Both the position numbers and the translations under genes were made by a program. 64,000 nt of DNA from Burkholderia sp. WAC0059 (lineage in GTDB: Bacteria; Pseudomonadota; Gammaproteobacteria; Burkholderiales; Burkholderiaceae): positions 124,001 to 188,000 of the forward strand of contig NZ_PNEO01000005.1 of NCBI RefSeq assembly GCF_002870125.1, in the 5' to 3' direction. The notes under the pieces were generated by a model. It saw only the letters and a list, made by a program, of their open reading frames with translations. It was not told where the DNA came from and did no database searches. Every line of letters begins with the position of its first letter. The stretch's first letter is position 1. Shown here in pieces: positions 56,335 to 64,000 of the stretch.

Positions 56335-56901
56335 ATGAGCCGCCTGCCCCTCCAGACCGTCGAAAGCGCGCCCGCCGCCGCCCGCCCGTTCCTCGAGCGT
56401 TCGCTGGCCGCGAACGGCTTTCTGCCGAACCTCGTCGCGTCGCTCGCGAACGCGCCCGTCGCGCTCGAAACCTATCTGAGCGTCGGCGACCTCAACGCCC
56501 GCGGCGGCCTCACGCTCGCCGAACGCGAGACCGTGCAGATCACGGCCGCCGCGATCCACGGCTGCGGTTTCTGTGTGGCCGGCCACACGGCGGTCGCGCT
56601 GAAGAAGGCCCAGCTCGCGCCCGAGCTCGTCGACGCGCTGCGCGCGCAACAGCCGCTGCCCGACGCGCGCCTCGACGCCGTCGCCGCGTTCACGCGCGCG
56701 GTGATCGCCACGCGCGGCGCCGTCTCCGACGCCGAGCTCGACGCGTTCCGCGCGGCCGGCTTCACGGACGCGAACGCGCTCGAAGTAATCCTCGGCGTCA
56801 GCCTCGCGACGCTCTGCAACTTCGCGAACAACCTCGCGCGCAACGAGCTCAATCCGCAACTGGCCGCGTACCGCTGGGAACCGCGCGCGCAACCGGCATG
56901 A
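56335..56901 (+). CDS. Carboxymuconolactone decarboxylase/AhpD-like protein
   Basis: The 188-residue all-helical protein carries the CxxC active site in AAAIHGCGFCVAGHTAVALKKAQL (family motif E-x-CxxC-xxxH, with His four residues after the second Cys). This form usually acts as an alkylhydroperoxidase. ATG 56335 has a clear aaggag 6-10 bases upstream. Its stop overlaps the start of the next gene (ATGA), pairing it with an acyl-CoA-dehydrogenase-like flavoprotein, possibly to detoxify hydroperoxide made in that reaction. Confidence 0.82.
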   Translation: MSRLPLQTVESAPAAARPFLERSLAANGFLPNLVASLANAPVALETYLSVGDLNARGGLTLAERETVQITAAAIHGCGFCVAGHTAVALKKAQLAPELVDALRAQQPLPDARLDAVAAFTRAVIATRGAVSDAELDAFRAAGFTDANALEVILGVSLATLCNFANNLARNELNPQLAAYRWEPRAQPA

Positions 56902-58010
56902 ACGCGGTCGCCGTCGCGCCGGCCGCCGTCCCCGCCGATCTCGCGGCGTGGCTCGACGCGCACGCGGAGTCGCTCGACACGGATGCCGGCTTCGCGCCCG
57001 ACATCGTGCCGCGCCTGGCCGGCGCGGGCCTGTTCGGCATCGGCGTGCCCGCCGCGTATCCGGGCGGTCGCGGCGGCAGCGCCGTCGACGCGTGCGAGGC
57101 CGTCGCCGAAGTCGCCGCGCGCTCGCTGTCCGCCGCGTTCGTGTTCTGGGGCCATCGGACCTTCGTCGAATACGTGCTGCACAGCCCGAACGCGGGCCTG
57201 CGCGAAACGTGGCTGCCGCGGCTGCTGCGCGGCGAAGTGGCCGGCGCCACCGGTCTGTCGAACGCGATGAAGTACCTGTCCGCGCTCGAACCGCTGCAGA
57301 TGAAGGCCGTGCCGCTCGCCGCCGCGGCGTCCGGCGCGCGCCGCTGGACGCTGTCCGGCAGCCTGCCCTGGATCACGAACCTGCGTCCCCAGGGCTTCGT
57401 CGCGGCGGCGGCGTTCGATCACGCGGATAGCGGCAAGCCGTCGATTTTTGCGATCCCGCACGACCTGCCGGGCGTCGCGCGCAGCGCCGATCTCGACCTC
57501 GTCGCGCTGCGCGCGAGCAATACGGCGGCGCTGCGCCTCGAAGCCGCCGAGCTCGACGAAAGCTGGCTCATCACCGACGACGCGAAGACGTTCCTGACCC
57601 GCGTGCGCCCCGGCTTCGTCGGACTGCAGTGCGGAATGTCGATCGGCCTCGCGCGGCGCGCGCTGGCCTCGGTCGCCGGGGCACGCCCGACGCCAAGGTC
57701 CGCGCTGGCCGGCGACGCCGCGCAACTCGCCGACGAACTCGCCCGGCTGACCGACGCGCTCGCCACGGGCCTCGCGACGCAGGCCTACGTCGAGGACGCG
57801 CCGGCGCTGTTCCGGCTGCGCATCGCGCTGGCCTCGCTCGTGGCCGCGGCCGTCAACCTCGAGGTGCAGGCGAGCGGCGGCGAGGGCTATCTGCGTAGCC
57901 ACGCCGGCGTCGCGCGCCGCGTGCGCGAGGCGTCGTTCGTGCCGATCGTCACGCCGAGCATCGTGCAGCTCAGGCATCAGCTCGCGCTGCACGCGGGCAC
58001 GCCGCGATGA
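56898..58010 (+). CDS. Acyl-CoA dehydrogenase-like flavoprotein
   Basis: The 370-residue protein has the acyl-CoA dehydrogenase fold: an N-terminal helical part (VPRLAGAGLFGIGVPAAYPGGRGGSAVDA), a beta-domain with TGLSNAMKYLSALEP, and a C-terminal helical domain ending VQASGGEGYLRSHAGVARRVREASFVPIVTPSIVQLRHQL. No catalytic glutamate could be confidently placed, as in the flavin-monooxygenase branch (SfnC/DszC-like). Followed by ABC transporter genes 7 bases later. Substrate by inference: a sulfonate, thiol or other transported compound. Confidence 0.72.
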   Translation: MNAVAVAPAAVPADLAAWLDAHAESLDTDAGFAPDIVPRLAGAGLFGIGVPAAYPGGRGGSAVDACEAVAEVAARSLSAAFVFWGHRTFVEYVLHSPNAGLRETWLPRLLRGEVAGATGLSNAMKYLSALEPLQMKAVPLAAAASGARRWTLSGSLPWITNLRPQGFVAAAAFDHADSGKPSIFAIPHDLPGVARSADLDLVALRASNTAALRLEAAELDESWLITDDAKTFLTRVRPGFVGLQCGMSIGLARRALASVAGARPTPRSALAGDAAQLADELARLTDALATGLATQAYVEDAPALFRLRIALASLVAAAVNLEVQASGGEGYLRSHAGVARRVREASFVPIVTPSIVQLRHQLALHAGTPR

Positions 58011-58017
58011 CCCCGCG

Positions 58018-58824
58018 ATGACGACCGATACCGACCCGCACGCCCCCCGCCACGCGCCCTACGTCGAGCTGCGCGACCTCGCGCTCAGCTACGCGGGCCG
58101 CCCGGTACTCGACGGCCTCGCGTGCCGCGTGCGGCGTGGCGAGATCGTGTCGATCCTGGGCCCGAGCGGATCGGGCAAGTCCTCGCTGCTGCGCGTCGTG
58201 GCCGGCCTCCTCGCCGCGACGCGCGGCGACGTGCGCGTCGGCGGCGAGACGGTACGCGGCCCGCGCCCCGACGTCGCGCTCGCGTTCCAGGACCCGTGCC
58301 TGCTGCCGTGGCTGTCCGTCGAGCGCAACGTCGCGTTCGGGCTCGGCTTCGCGCGGCAGGCGAAGCGCTCCGCCGCCGAGCGCCGCGAGCGCGTGAGCGC
58401 GGCGCTCGACGAAGTCGGCCTTGCGCACGCGCGGCATTTCTCGCCGGCGCAGCTCTCGGGCGGCATGGCGCAGCGGGTCGCGCTCGCGCGCTGCGTCGCG
58501 CGCCGGCCGAAGGTGCTGCTGCTCGACGAACCGTTCGGCGCGCTCGACGAGATCACGCGCGCCGACATGCAACGGCTGCTGCAACAGGTCGTCGCCGATA
58601 CGCAGGCCGCGACCGTGCTCGTCACGCACGACATCGACGAAGCGCTGCTCGTGTCCGACCGCATCGCGCTGCTCGGTCCGCACGGCCGGCTCGTGCTCGA
58701 ATTCGACGTCGACGTCCCGGCGCCGCGCGAGACGCAACTGCACGCGCTCGGCGCCTTGCGCATCCGCGTGCTCGAGGCGCTGCGCGACGCGATGCGCCAA
58801 CCCGCCCTTTCCCGTCACGACTGA
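58018..58824 (+). CDS. ABC transporter ATP-binding protein (SsuB/NrtD type)
   Basis: The 268-residue ATPase has Walker A GPSGSGKSS, Q-loop FQDPCLLPW, signature LSGGMAQRVALARCVA and Walker B VLLLDEPFGALDE, with the H-loop in VLVTHDIDEALL. It belongs to the nitrate/sulfonate/taurine subfamily. The substrate-binding and permease genes follow at once, making a complete importer. Upstream genes are probably in the same transcript. Confidence 0.93.
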   Translation: MTTDTDPHAPRHAPYVELRDLALSYAGRPVLDGLACRVRRGEIVSILGPSGSGKSSLLRVVAGLLAATRGDVRVGGETVRGPRPDVALAFQDPCLLPWLSVERNVAFGLGFARQAKRSAAERRERVSAALDEVGLAHARHFSPAQLSGGMAQRVALARCVARRPKVLLLDEPFGALDEITRADMQRLLQQVVADTQAATVLVTHDIDEALLVSDRIALLGPHGRLVLEFDVDVPAPRETQLHALGALRIRVLEALRDAMRQPALSRHD

Positions 58825-58847
58825 AGCAAGAAGGAGAGAACAAGCGC

Positions 58848-60041
58848 ATGTGCGAACACGCGATGTCCCGCCGCGACTGGCTGAAACTCGTATCGATGCT
58901 GACCGTAACCGGCGCGGCGCCGCTGCTGCGCGCGCTCGACGCCCGCGCGGCCGCCGAGCCCGACGCGCCGGTGCGGATCGGCTATCTGCCGATCACCGAC
59001 GCGACGCCGCTGCTCGTCGCGCATCACAACGGCTATTTCGCCTCGGCCGGCCTGCAGGCCGAGCCGCCCGTGCTGCTGCGTAGCTGGGCCCAGCTCATCG
59101 AGGCGTTCCTGTCCGGACAGGTCAACGTCGTGCACCTGCTCTCGCCGATGACCGTCTGGGCGCGCTACGGCGCGAAGGCGCCGGCGAAGGTCGTCGCGTG
59201 GAACCACGTGAACGGCTCGGCGCTGACCGTCGCGCCCGGGATCGCGACGCTCGCCGACCTCGGCGGCAAGACCGTCGCCGTGCCGTTCTGGTATTCGATT
59301 CACAACGTCGTGCTGCAGGACATGCTGCGCGCCCACGGCCTGACGCCCGTGCTGACGAACGGCGGCGCGCTGAAGCCGAACGAGGTCCGCCTCGTCGTGA
59401 TGTCGCCGTCGGACATGCCGCCTGCGCTGGCGGGCAGGCAGATCGCCGGCTTCATCGTCGCCGAGCCGTTCAACGCCGAGGCCGAAAAGCTGAAGATCGG
59501 CAAGATCCTGCGCTTCACCGGCGACGTGTGGCGCAACCACGCCTGCTGCGTCGTGTTCATGCACGAGCGCGACCTGAGCGGGCGGCCGCAGTGGACGCAG
59601 AAGGTCGTCGACGCCATCGTCGAGGCGCAGCGCTGGACGCGCGCGCATCCGCAGGAAACCGCGCAGTTGCTCTCGCGCTCGGGCGCGAACCATTACACGC
59701 CGCACACGGCCGACGTCCTCGCGGACGTGCTCGCGCCGTCCACCGCCGCCGAGGGCCGCTATCTCGCGGACCGCGCGATCGTCCACGCCGACTGGCACGA
59801 GAAGCGGATCGACTTTCAGCCGTACCCCTATCCGTCGTACACCGAGGAATTGGTGCGCCGGCTCAAGAGCACGCAGGTCGACGGCAACGCGGCGTTCGTC
59901 GCGCAGCTCGACCCGCAGTTCGTCGCGCGCGATCTCGTCGACGACAGCTTCGTGCGCAAGAGCATCGCGGCGGCCGGCGGCATGCAGGCGTTCGGCCAGC
60001 CGCCGACGTTCGAGCGCACGGAGACCGTGCTTGTCCAGTAA
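58848..60041 (+). CDS. ABC transporter substrate-binding protein (NrtA/SsuA type, Tat-exported)
   Basis: The 397-residue periplasmic protein carries a twin-arginine signal (SRRDWLKLVSMLTVTGAAPLLRAL, Arg8-Arg9). The binding domain begins VRIGYLPITDATPLLVAHHNGYFASAGL, and TVAVPFWYSIHNVVLQDML follows. The pattern resembles NrtA/CmpA and SsuA. It would deliver a small anion such as a sulfonate, nitrate or similar compound. Ribosome site aaggagag lies 9 bases before ATG. The permease start overlaps its stop by 11 bases. Confidence 0.88.
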   Translation: MCEHAMSRRDWLKLVSMLTVTGAAPLLRALDARAAAEPDAPVRIGYLPITDATPLLVAHHNGYFASAGLQAEPPVLLRSWAQLIEAFLSGQVNVVHLLSPMTVWARYGAKAPAKVVAWNHVNGSALTVAPGIATLADLGGKTVAVPFWYSIHNVVLQDMLRAHGLTPVLTNGGALKPNEVRLVVMSPSDMPPALAGRQIAGFIVAEPFNAEAEKLKIGKILRFTGDVWRNHACCVVFMHERDLSGRPQWTQKVVDAIVEAQRWTRAHPQETAQLLSRSGANHYTPHTADVLADVLAPSTAAEGRYLADRAIVHADWHEKRIDFQPYPYPSYTEELVRRLKSTQVDGNAAFVAQLDPQFVARDLVDDSFVRKSIAAAGGMQAFGQPPTFERTETVLVQ

Positions 60042-60879
60042 CCCGCCGCCCCGCCCCGTCGCCGCGCCGCAAACCGACGGCGGCGCGATTGCCGGCACCG
60101 CGCGTTCGCGCCGGTCCTCGCAGTTCGTCGCGAATGCGCTGCTCGGCCTCGTCGGCGGCGCGGTCGCCGTCGTCGTCTGGTGGGCGGCCGTCACGCTGCC
60201 GGGCAGCGCCGACGGCTTTCTCGCGCAGTTCTCGCCGCTGCGGGCGCTGGCCGCGCTGCCCGGCCTCGTGACCGACGGCAACCTGTTCGCCCATATCGGC
60301 GCGAGCCTGCGCCGCGTCGGCGTCGGGCTCGGCTGGGCGCTCGTCGTCGGCGTGCCGCTCGGCTTCGCGCTCGGGCGTTCGAAGCGCTTCGAGACGATCT
60401 TCTCGCCGACGCTGCAGTTCCTGCGCATGATCTCGCCGCTGTCGTGGATGCCCATCGCCGTGATGTCGCTCGGCATCGGCGAGCGTTCCGTCTACTTCCT
60501 GCTCGCGTTCGCCGCCGTCTGGCCGCTCGCGATGAGCACGGCGGCCGGCGTCGCGCAGATCGACCGCCGCTGGGTGCAGCTCGGCGAATCGCTTGCGGCG
60601 ACGCGCTTCGAAATGCTCTGGCACGTCTACGTGCCGGGCGTCGCCTCGCACGTGCTGACCGGCGTGCGGCTCGCCATCGGCATTCTCTGGATCGTGCTCG
60701 TGCCGGCCGAAATGCTCGGCGTCAACTCGGGGCTCGGCTACCTGATTCTCGACGCGCGCGACCGGCTCGCCTATCCGGACATGACCGCCGTCGTCGTCGT
60801 GATCGGCGCGCTGGGCTTCACGCTCGACTGCGCGGCACGGGCGCTGCGGCGGCTCGTCGGCAGCAGCGCCGGCTCGTGA
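60031..60879 (+). CDS. ABC transporter permease (SsuC/NrtB type)
   Basis: The 282-residue protein has about six hydrophobic helices. The conserved cytoplasmic loop LGESLAATRFEMLWHVYVPGVASHVLTGVRLAIG contains the EAA-type sequence that docks with the ATPase. The start is TTG 60031, overlapping the substrate-binding gene. It completes a three-part importer. An N-terminal proline-rich extension of about 25 residues is cytosolic. Confidence 0.88.
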   Translation: MSSNPPPRPVAAPQTDGGAIAGTARSRRSSQFVANALLGLVGGAVAVVVWWAAVTLPGSADGFLAQFSPLRALAALPGLVTDGNLFAHIGASLRRVGVGLGWALVVGVPLGFALGRSKRFETIFSPTLQFLRMISPLSWMPIAVMSLGIGERSVYFLLAFAAVWPLAMSTAAGVAQIDRRWVQLGESLAATRFEMLWHVYVPGVASHVLTGVRLAIGILWIVLVPAEMLGVNSGLGYLILDARDRLAYPDMTAVVVVIGALGFTLDCAARALRRLVGSSAGS

Positions 60880-60934
60880 ACGCCACCGCGCGCGACCGCT
60901 TCTCCGGGCCCGCCCAATCCCGCATCAAGACCTG

Positions 60935-61657
60935 TCAGGTCGCGGCCGCCCAGAGCAGCGACAGTCCCGAGCAGAGCATGACCGCGTCGAGCACGTGGTG
61001 AAACGCGTGCACGCTCATGCGCCGGACGACGGCCTTGCCGGCGAACGACCCCGCCATCACCGACGCGCCGATGATCACGCCGCGCACGACCGACGGTAGC
61101 GGCAGCGCGCCGAGCTGCTGGAACGTCACGACCTTGCTCACCATCAGCGCGAGCGAGGCGGCCGCCTCGGTCGAGAGAAACGCGCCCTTCGCCAACCCGT
61201 AGGCCGTGAAGGCCGGCACGCTGAGCGGCCCCGTCGAGAGCACGATGCCGGTCAGGAACCCGACGACCGCGCCCGTCAGCGCGAACTGCCAGGTGCGGAT
61301 GCGCAGTTGCCGCGCCTCTAGCCAGCGCCGCCCGGGGATCATCGCGAGAAAGAAGACGCCGAGCGCCACGTCGACCACGTGCGCCGGCAGGATCAGCAGC
61401 GTATGCGCGCCCAGCGCGGCGGCCGGCGCGCCCGGAATCGACCAGGCCGCGAAGGCCCGCCAGTCGATCTCGCGCCACCAGGCCAGCGCCTTCGCGACGT
61501 TCGACATCAGCGCGGCGATGGCCATGACGGGCACCGCCTGCTGCGGGCCGAACTGGAACACGAGGATGGGAAGCAGGATAATCGACGACCCGGTGCCGAT
61601 CACGCCGCTGAGCGCCCCGGCAACCACCCCGATCGCCAGCACGAACAGATACGTCAT
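60935..61657 (-). CDS. TauE/SafE-family exporter
   Basis: This 240-residue membrane protein has about seven helices and both family repeats: GVVAGALSGVIGTGSSIILLPILVFQFGPQQAVPVMA and GAVVGFLTGIVLSTGPLSVPAFTAYGLAKGAFLSTEAAASLALM. TauE/SafE proteins export sulfite, sulfoacetate or related organosulfur anions. It is convergent with the ABC operon, which fits disposal of sulfite released from imported sulfonates (inferred). Its start shares an intergenic palindrome with the NUDIX gene. Confidence 0.82.
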   Translation of the reverse strand: MTYLFVLAIGVVAGALSGVIGTGSSIILLPILVFQFGPQQAVPVMAIAALMSNVAKALAWWREIDWRAFAAWSIPGAPAAALGAHTLLILPAHVVDVALGVFFLAMIPGRRWLEARQLRIRTWQFALTGAVVGFLTGIVLSTGPLSVPAFTAYGLAKGAFLSTEAAASLALMVSKVVTFQQLGALPLPSVVRGVIIGASVMAGSFAGKAVVRRMSVHAFHHVLDAVMLCSGLSLLWAAAT

Positions 61658-61716
61658 GTCGATTCAGCCCTGAGGAGATGCCACGGCCCGGTCGCATCCG
61701 GGTATCATTACGGCCT

Positions 61717-61734
61717 TAAACATCTAGATGTTTA
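61717..61734 (+). promoter_or_regulatory. 18-base perfect palindrome between TauE and NUDIX genes
   Basis: TAAACATCTAGATGTTTA is self-complementary over its full length and lies 60 bases from the TauE-type start and 50 bases from the NUDIX start, in an AT-rich patch. It fits a dimeric repressor (ArsR-like size), possibly controlling both genes. No regulator for it is encoded in the window. Confidence 0.55.
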
Positions 61735-61783
61735 TACATTGACAATGATTCTGTCACATGCTCATCCGATTGGAAAGGCCGCA

Positions 61784-62191
61784 ATGAAAGACCGGGCGAC
61801 AGTCGTGTGCTGGCGGGACGACCGCATTTTGCTGGTCGCCCGGGACCGGTCGCGCTGGGCTCTGCCCGGCGGCACGATCCGCCGCGCCGAGTCGCCCCCC
61901 GACGCCGCGCGGCGCGAGCTCGAAGAAGAGACGGGACTGCTTGCGCGAGAGCTCGCCTACCTGTTCCAGTTCGGCGGCGTCAACAAGCGCCATCACGTTT
62001 TTTCCGTGCGCCTCGGCGCCGACGCGTCGCCGGAACCGCGCAACGAAATTTCGAAGTGCGGCTGGTTCGGCCCGACCCAGATCGCCAATCTCGTCACCAG
62101 CGTCCCGACGCGCGAAATCGTTCGCCTGGCCGTGCTGCACGCAAGCCGGGGCGGCGCGGCGGCGCCAACGGCGGCCGACCTCCCGTCCTGA
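61784..62191 (+). CDS. NUDIX hydrolase
   Basis: This 135-residue protein contains a complete NUDIX box: GTIRRAESPPDAARRELEEETGLL (G-x5-E-x7-REL-x-EE-x-GL). The Glu residues bind magnesium for hydrolysis of a nucleoside diphosphate linked to another group. ATG 61784 has GGAAAGG about 7 bases upstream; an earlier ATG (61745) lacks a convincing site and lies close to the palindrome. Substrate unknown. Confidence 0.86.
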   Translation: MKDRATVVCWRDDRILLVARDRSRWALPGGTIRRAESPPDAARRELEEETGLLARELAYLFQFGGVNKRHHVFSVRLGADASPEPRNEISKCGWFGPTQIANLVTSVPTREIVRLAVLHASRGGAAAPTAADLPS

Positions 62192-62312
62192 GCCCCTCTT
62201 CGTTGAGTTTTTCTCCGTCGGCCCGGAAATCATTTCGATTGCCAGGGGCGGCGCCAGTCCCTATCGTTTCCAGCACGCAAACCGACCACCGTCCATCGGA
62301 GACGTGCCCAGC

Positions 62313-63071
62313 ATGACTGAACCGACGAAAACCGCCATCGTCACGGGAAGCGCCGGCGGCATCGGCGCGGCGACGGCCACGGCGCTCGCCCGCCGCGGCT
62401 ACCGCGTCGTCATTGCCGACCTGCGCGAGAAATCGGCCGCGGAAACGGCCCGGCGTCTGCGCGACGAAGGCCTCGAAGCGCTGGCCGTCGCGGTCGACGT
62501 CGCCGACGAGCGCAGCGTCAAGGCGATGGTCGATCAGGTCGTCGGACGATGGTCGCGCGTGGACGTCCTCGTCAACAACGCCGGGCTCGAAAGCTCGAGC
62601 CCGTTTCTCGACATCCCGCTCGACGAATACCGCCGGGTCATGGCCGTCAACGCGACCGGCGCCTGGCTGTGCTGCCAGGCCGTGCTGCCGCAGATGATCG
62701 GGCAGCAAAGCGGCTCCATCGTCAACGTCAGCTCGATTGCCGGCCTGCGCGGCGGCGGCATGCTCGGCACGGCGGCCTACGCGATGTCCAAGGGCGCCGT
62801 CATCGCGCTGACGAAGTCGCTCGCGCGCGAATTCGCGAAGTCGGGCATTCGCGTGAACGCCGTCGCGCCGTCGTTCACGCTGACCGACTTCGTGCACCGC
62901 CAGCTCGAACGCAAGCCGCCCGGCTACGAAGACACGATCCTCGGGCTGATCCCGATGGGACGCGGCGCCCAGCCCGAAGAAATCGCCGCGGTCATCGCGT
63001 TCGTCGCGTCGCCGGACGCGTCGTTCGTCACGGGCCAGGTCTACACCGTCGACGGCGGCAACACGATCTGA
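62313..63071 (+). CDS. SDR-family oxidoreductase (FabG-like)
   Basis: This 252-residue short-chain dehydrogenase has the classic motifs: TGSAGGIGAATA for the cofactor, VLVNNAG, the catalytic Ser in IVNVSSIAGL, and the YAMSK Tyr-Lys pair. The conserved C-terminus ends in VTGQVYTVDGGNTI. It would reduce or oxidise a ketone/alcohol with NAD(P); the Asp at the end of the second beta strand (ADLRE) suggests NAD preference. Ends 43 bases from the convergent LysR gene; the pair may be a regulated unit. Confidence 0.9.
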   Translation: MTEPTKTAIVTGSAGGIGAATATALARRGYRVVIADLREKSAAETARRLRDEGLEALAVAVDVADERSVKAMVDQVVGRWSRVDVLVNNAGLESSSPFLDIPLDEYRRVMAVNATGAWLCCQAVLPQMIGQQSGSIVNVSSIAGLRGGGMLGTAAYAMSKGAVIALTKSLAREFAKSGIRVNAVAPSFTLTDFVHRQLERKPPGYEDTILGLIPMGRGAQPEEIAAVIAFVASPDASFVTGQVYTVDGGNTI

Positions 63072-63114
63072 GGCGCCGCCCGCCGACCGGTCACGCCAAC
63101 GACGGGCGCAGCCG

Positions 63115-64000
63115 CTACGGCGCCGCGCCCTCGGTCTCGAGCAACTCCCCGCTGAGCCAGTCGACGAGCGCCTGCGCCTCGGCGCGCGCCTCGACGTGCG
63201 GCGCGACCCACAGCACCAGCTTGCGCGGCCCCGGCACGAAGCCGAACGGCGCGACGAGCGTGCCCGAGCGCAGCTCGTCGCCGACCAGCATGTGCGGCAC
63301 GTTCGCGATCCCGAGCCCGCATTTCGCGGCCTGAATCAGCAGATAGAAATGCTCGAACGACGCCGCGATCGGCGGCCGGTGCGGCGCCGGGCCGCCCGCG
63401 GATCCGAACCAGTCCTCCCAGGCCTGCGGGCGCGTGTCGGTCGCGAGCAGCCGGGCCCGCGCCAGATCCTCCGGCTCGCGAATCTGCGTCGCGCGCAGAT
63501 AGTCGGGCGAACACACGGGGCCGATCCATTCGTCGACGAGCTCGCGCGGCACGATGTTCTTCGGCGCGGGGATCGTGTTGAGGCGAATCGCGATGCTGAT
63601 GTTGTCGCGCGCGAAGTCGATCTCGCCGTAGCCCATGTTGAAGCTGATCTTCACGGCCGGATGCGCCTGCTGAAGCTTCGAGAGGCGCGGCAGCAGCCAG
63701 TACATCATGATCGACGACGAACACGAGACGATGAGCGGCCCCGGCTTGACCCGCTCGACGCTGGCGTAAATCAGGTTGAATGCACGCGAAAGGCCTTCGG
63801 CGAGCAGCGCGCCTTCCGGCGTCGGCTCCGTCGAATGCGCGTTGCGCAGCAACAGCAGGACGCCGAGCGTGTCTTCGAGCGAACGGATATGACGGCTGAT
63901 GGCGCCGTGCGTGACGCAGAGCTCTTCGGCCGCGTCGCCGAAGCTGCGTAAGCGCGCTGTCGCCTCGAAGGCGCGCAGCGCGTTGAGCGAAGGTCGTGGC
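63115..64000 (-). CDS. LysR-family regulator, GcvA-like (partial at window edge)
   Basis: The N-terminus lies outside the window. The visible HTH reads PSLNALRAFEATARLRSFGDAAEELCVTHGAISRHIRSLEDTLGVLLLLRN, a GcvA-type form, followed by the effector domain (GPLIVSCSSSIMMYWLLPRLSKLQQAHP). The C-terminus is complete. It is convergent with the SDR gene. Targets unknown. Confidence 0.86.
   Translation of the reverse strand, partial: PRPSLNALRAFEATARLRSFGDAAEELCVTHGAISRHIRSLEDTLGVLLLLRNAHSTEPTPEGALLAEGLSRAFNLIYASVERVKPGPLIVSCSSSIMMYWLLPRLSKLQQAHPAVKISFNMGYGEIDFARDNISIAIRLNTIPAPKNIVPRELVDEWIGPVCSPDYLRATQIREPEDLARARLLATDTRPQAWEDWFGSAGGPAPHRPPIAASFEHFYLLIQAAKCGLGIANVPHMLVGDELRSGTLVAPFGFVPGPRKLVLWVAPHVEARAEAQALVDWLSGELLETEGAAP

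Overview
The window looks like a chromosomal stretch of a high-GC betaproteobacterium, most likely Burkholderia sensu lato. Three things suggest this: dense LysR/GlxA regulator content, a contact-dependent inhibition locus in the Burkholderia order A-I-B with the ELYN toxin boundary, and a single-operon bcs cellulose cluster. About 46 protein-coding genes are supported, two of them cut by the window edges. No rRNA, tRNA, CRISPR array or insertion sequence was recognised.

Layout. (1) 1-9442: methyltransferase tail, M24-type protein, rubredoxin-reductase-like flavoprotein, GlxA regulator, AtoE-type transporter, and a giant molybdopterin oxidoreductase fused to a flavin/2Fe-2S reductase with a divergent LysR. 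(2) 9684-14794: LysR regulator, L-lactate-permease-type transporter, CaiB-type CoA transferase and CitE-type lyase; together they look like import, CoA activation and cleavage of a small hydroxy-acid such as citramalate or malate. (3) 14838-32487: a globin-coupled EAL protein diverges from a 15-kb cellulose operon in the order bcsB-Z-C-E-F-Q-A-G-R, mostly with overlapping or closely abutting genes. It encodes the synthase, export path, c-di-GMP receptors (PilZ in BcsA, GIL in BcsE), and the BcsG phosphoethanolamine transferase. Several Bcs proteins carry low-complexity inserts, and bcsE holds 15 perfect copies of a 9-bp repeat. (4) 32531-39625: small stress/redox genes (NmrA-like, SRPBCC, two DJ-1/PfpI proteins of which one is frameshifted, an epimerase-like protein, two LysR regulators and a quinone reductase).

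(5) 39734-50350: a CDI (two-partner secretion) locus on the minus strand. A 2636-residue CdiA is followed by a membrane-type immunity protein, then a 52-codon displaced copy of the CdiA pretoxin boundary, then a second homologous immunity protein, a terminator, and the CdiB transporter. This is the most striking part: it reads as a toxin/immunity module that was displaced when a new toxin tail was acquired, leaving a truncated toxin start and its immunity gene. (6) 50469-53899: porin and an accessory groESL pair. (7) 54035-56172: glycosyltransferase and AraC regulator. (8) 56335-61657: CMD-type hydroperoxidase-like protein, acyl-CoA-dehydrogenase-like flavoprotein, a complete NrtA/SsuA-type ABC importer, and an opposite-strand TauE/SafE exporter, a set that fits organosulfur or similar anion use. 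(9) 61784-64000: NUDIX hydrolase, SDR oxidoreductase and the start of a GcvA-like LysR gene running off the edge.

All functions are read from motifs and general family knowledge; no database search was run.
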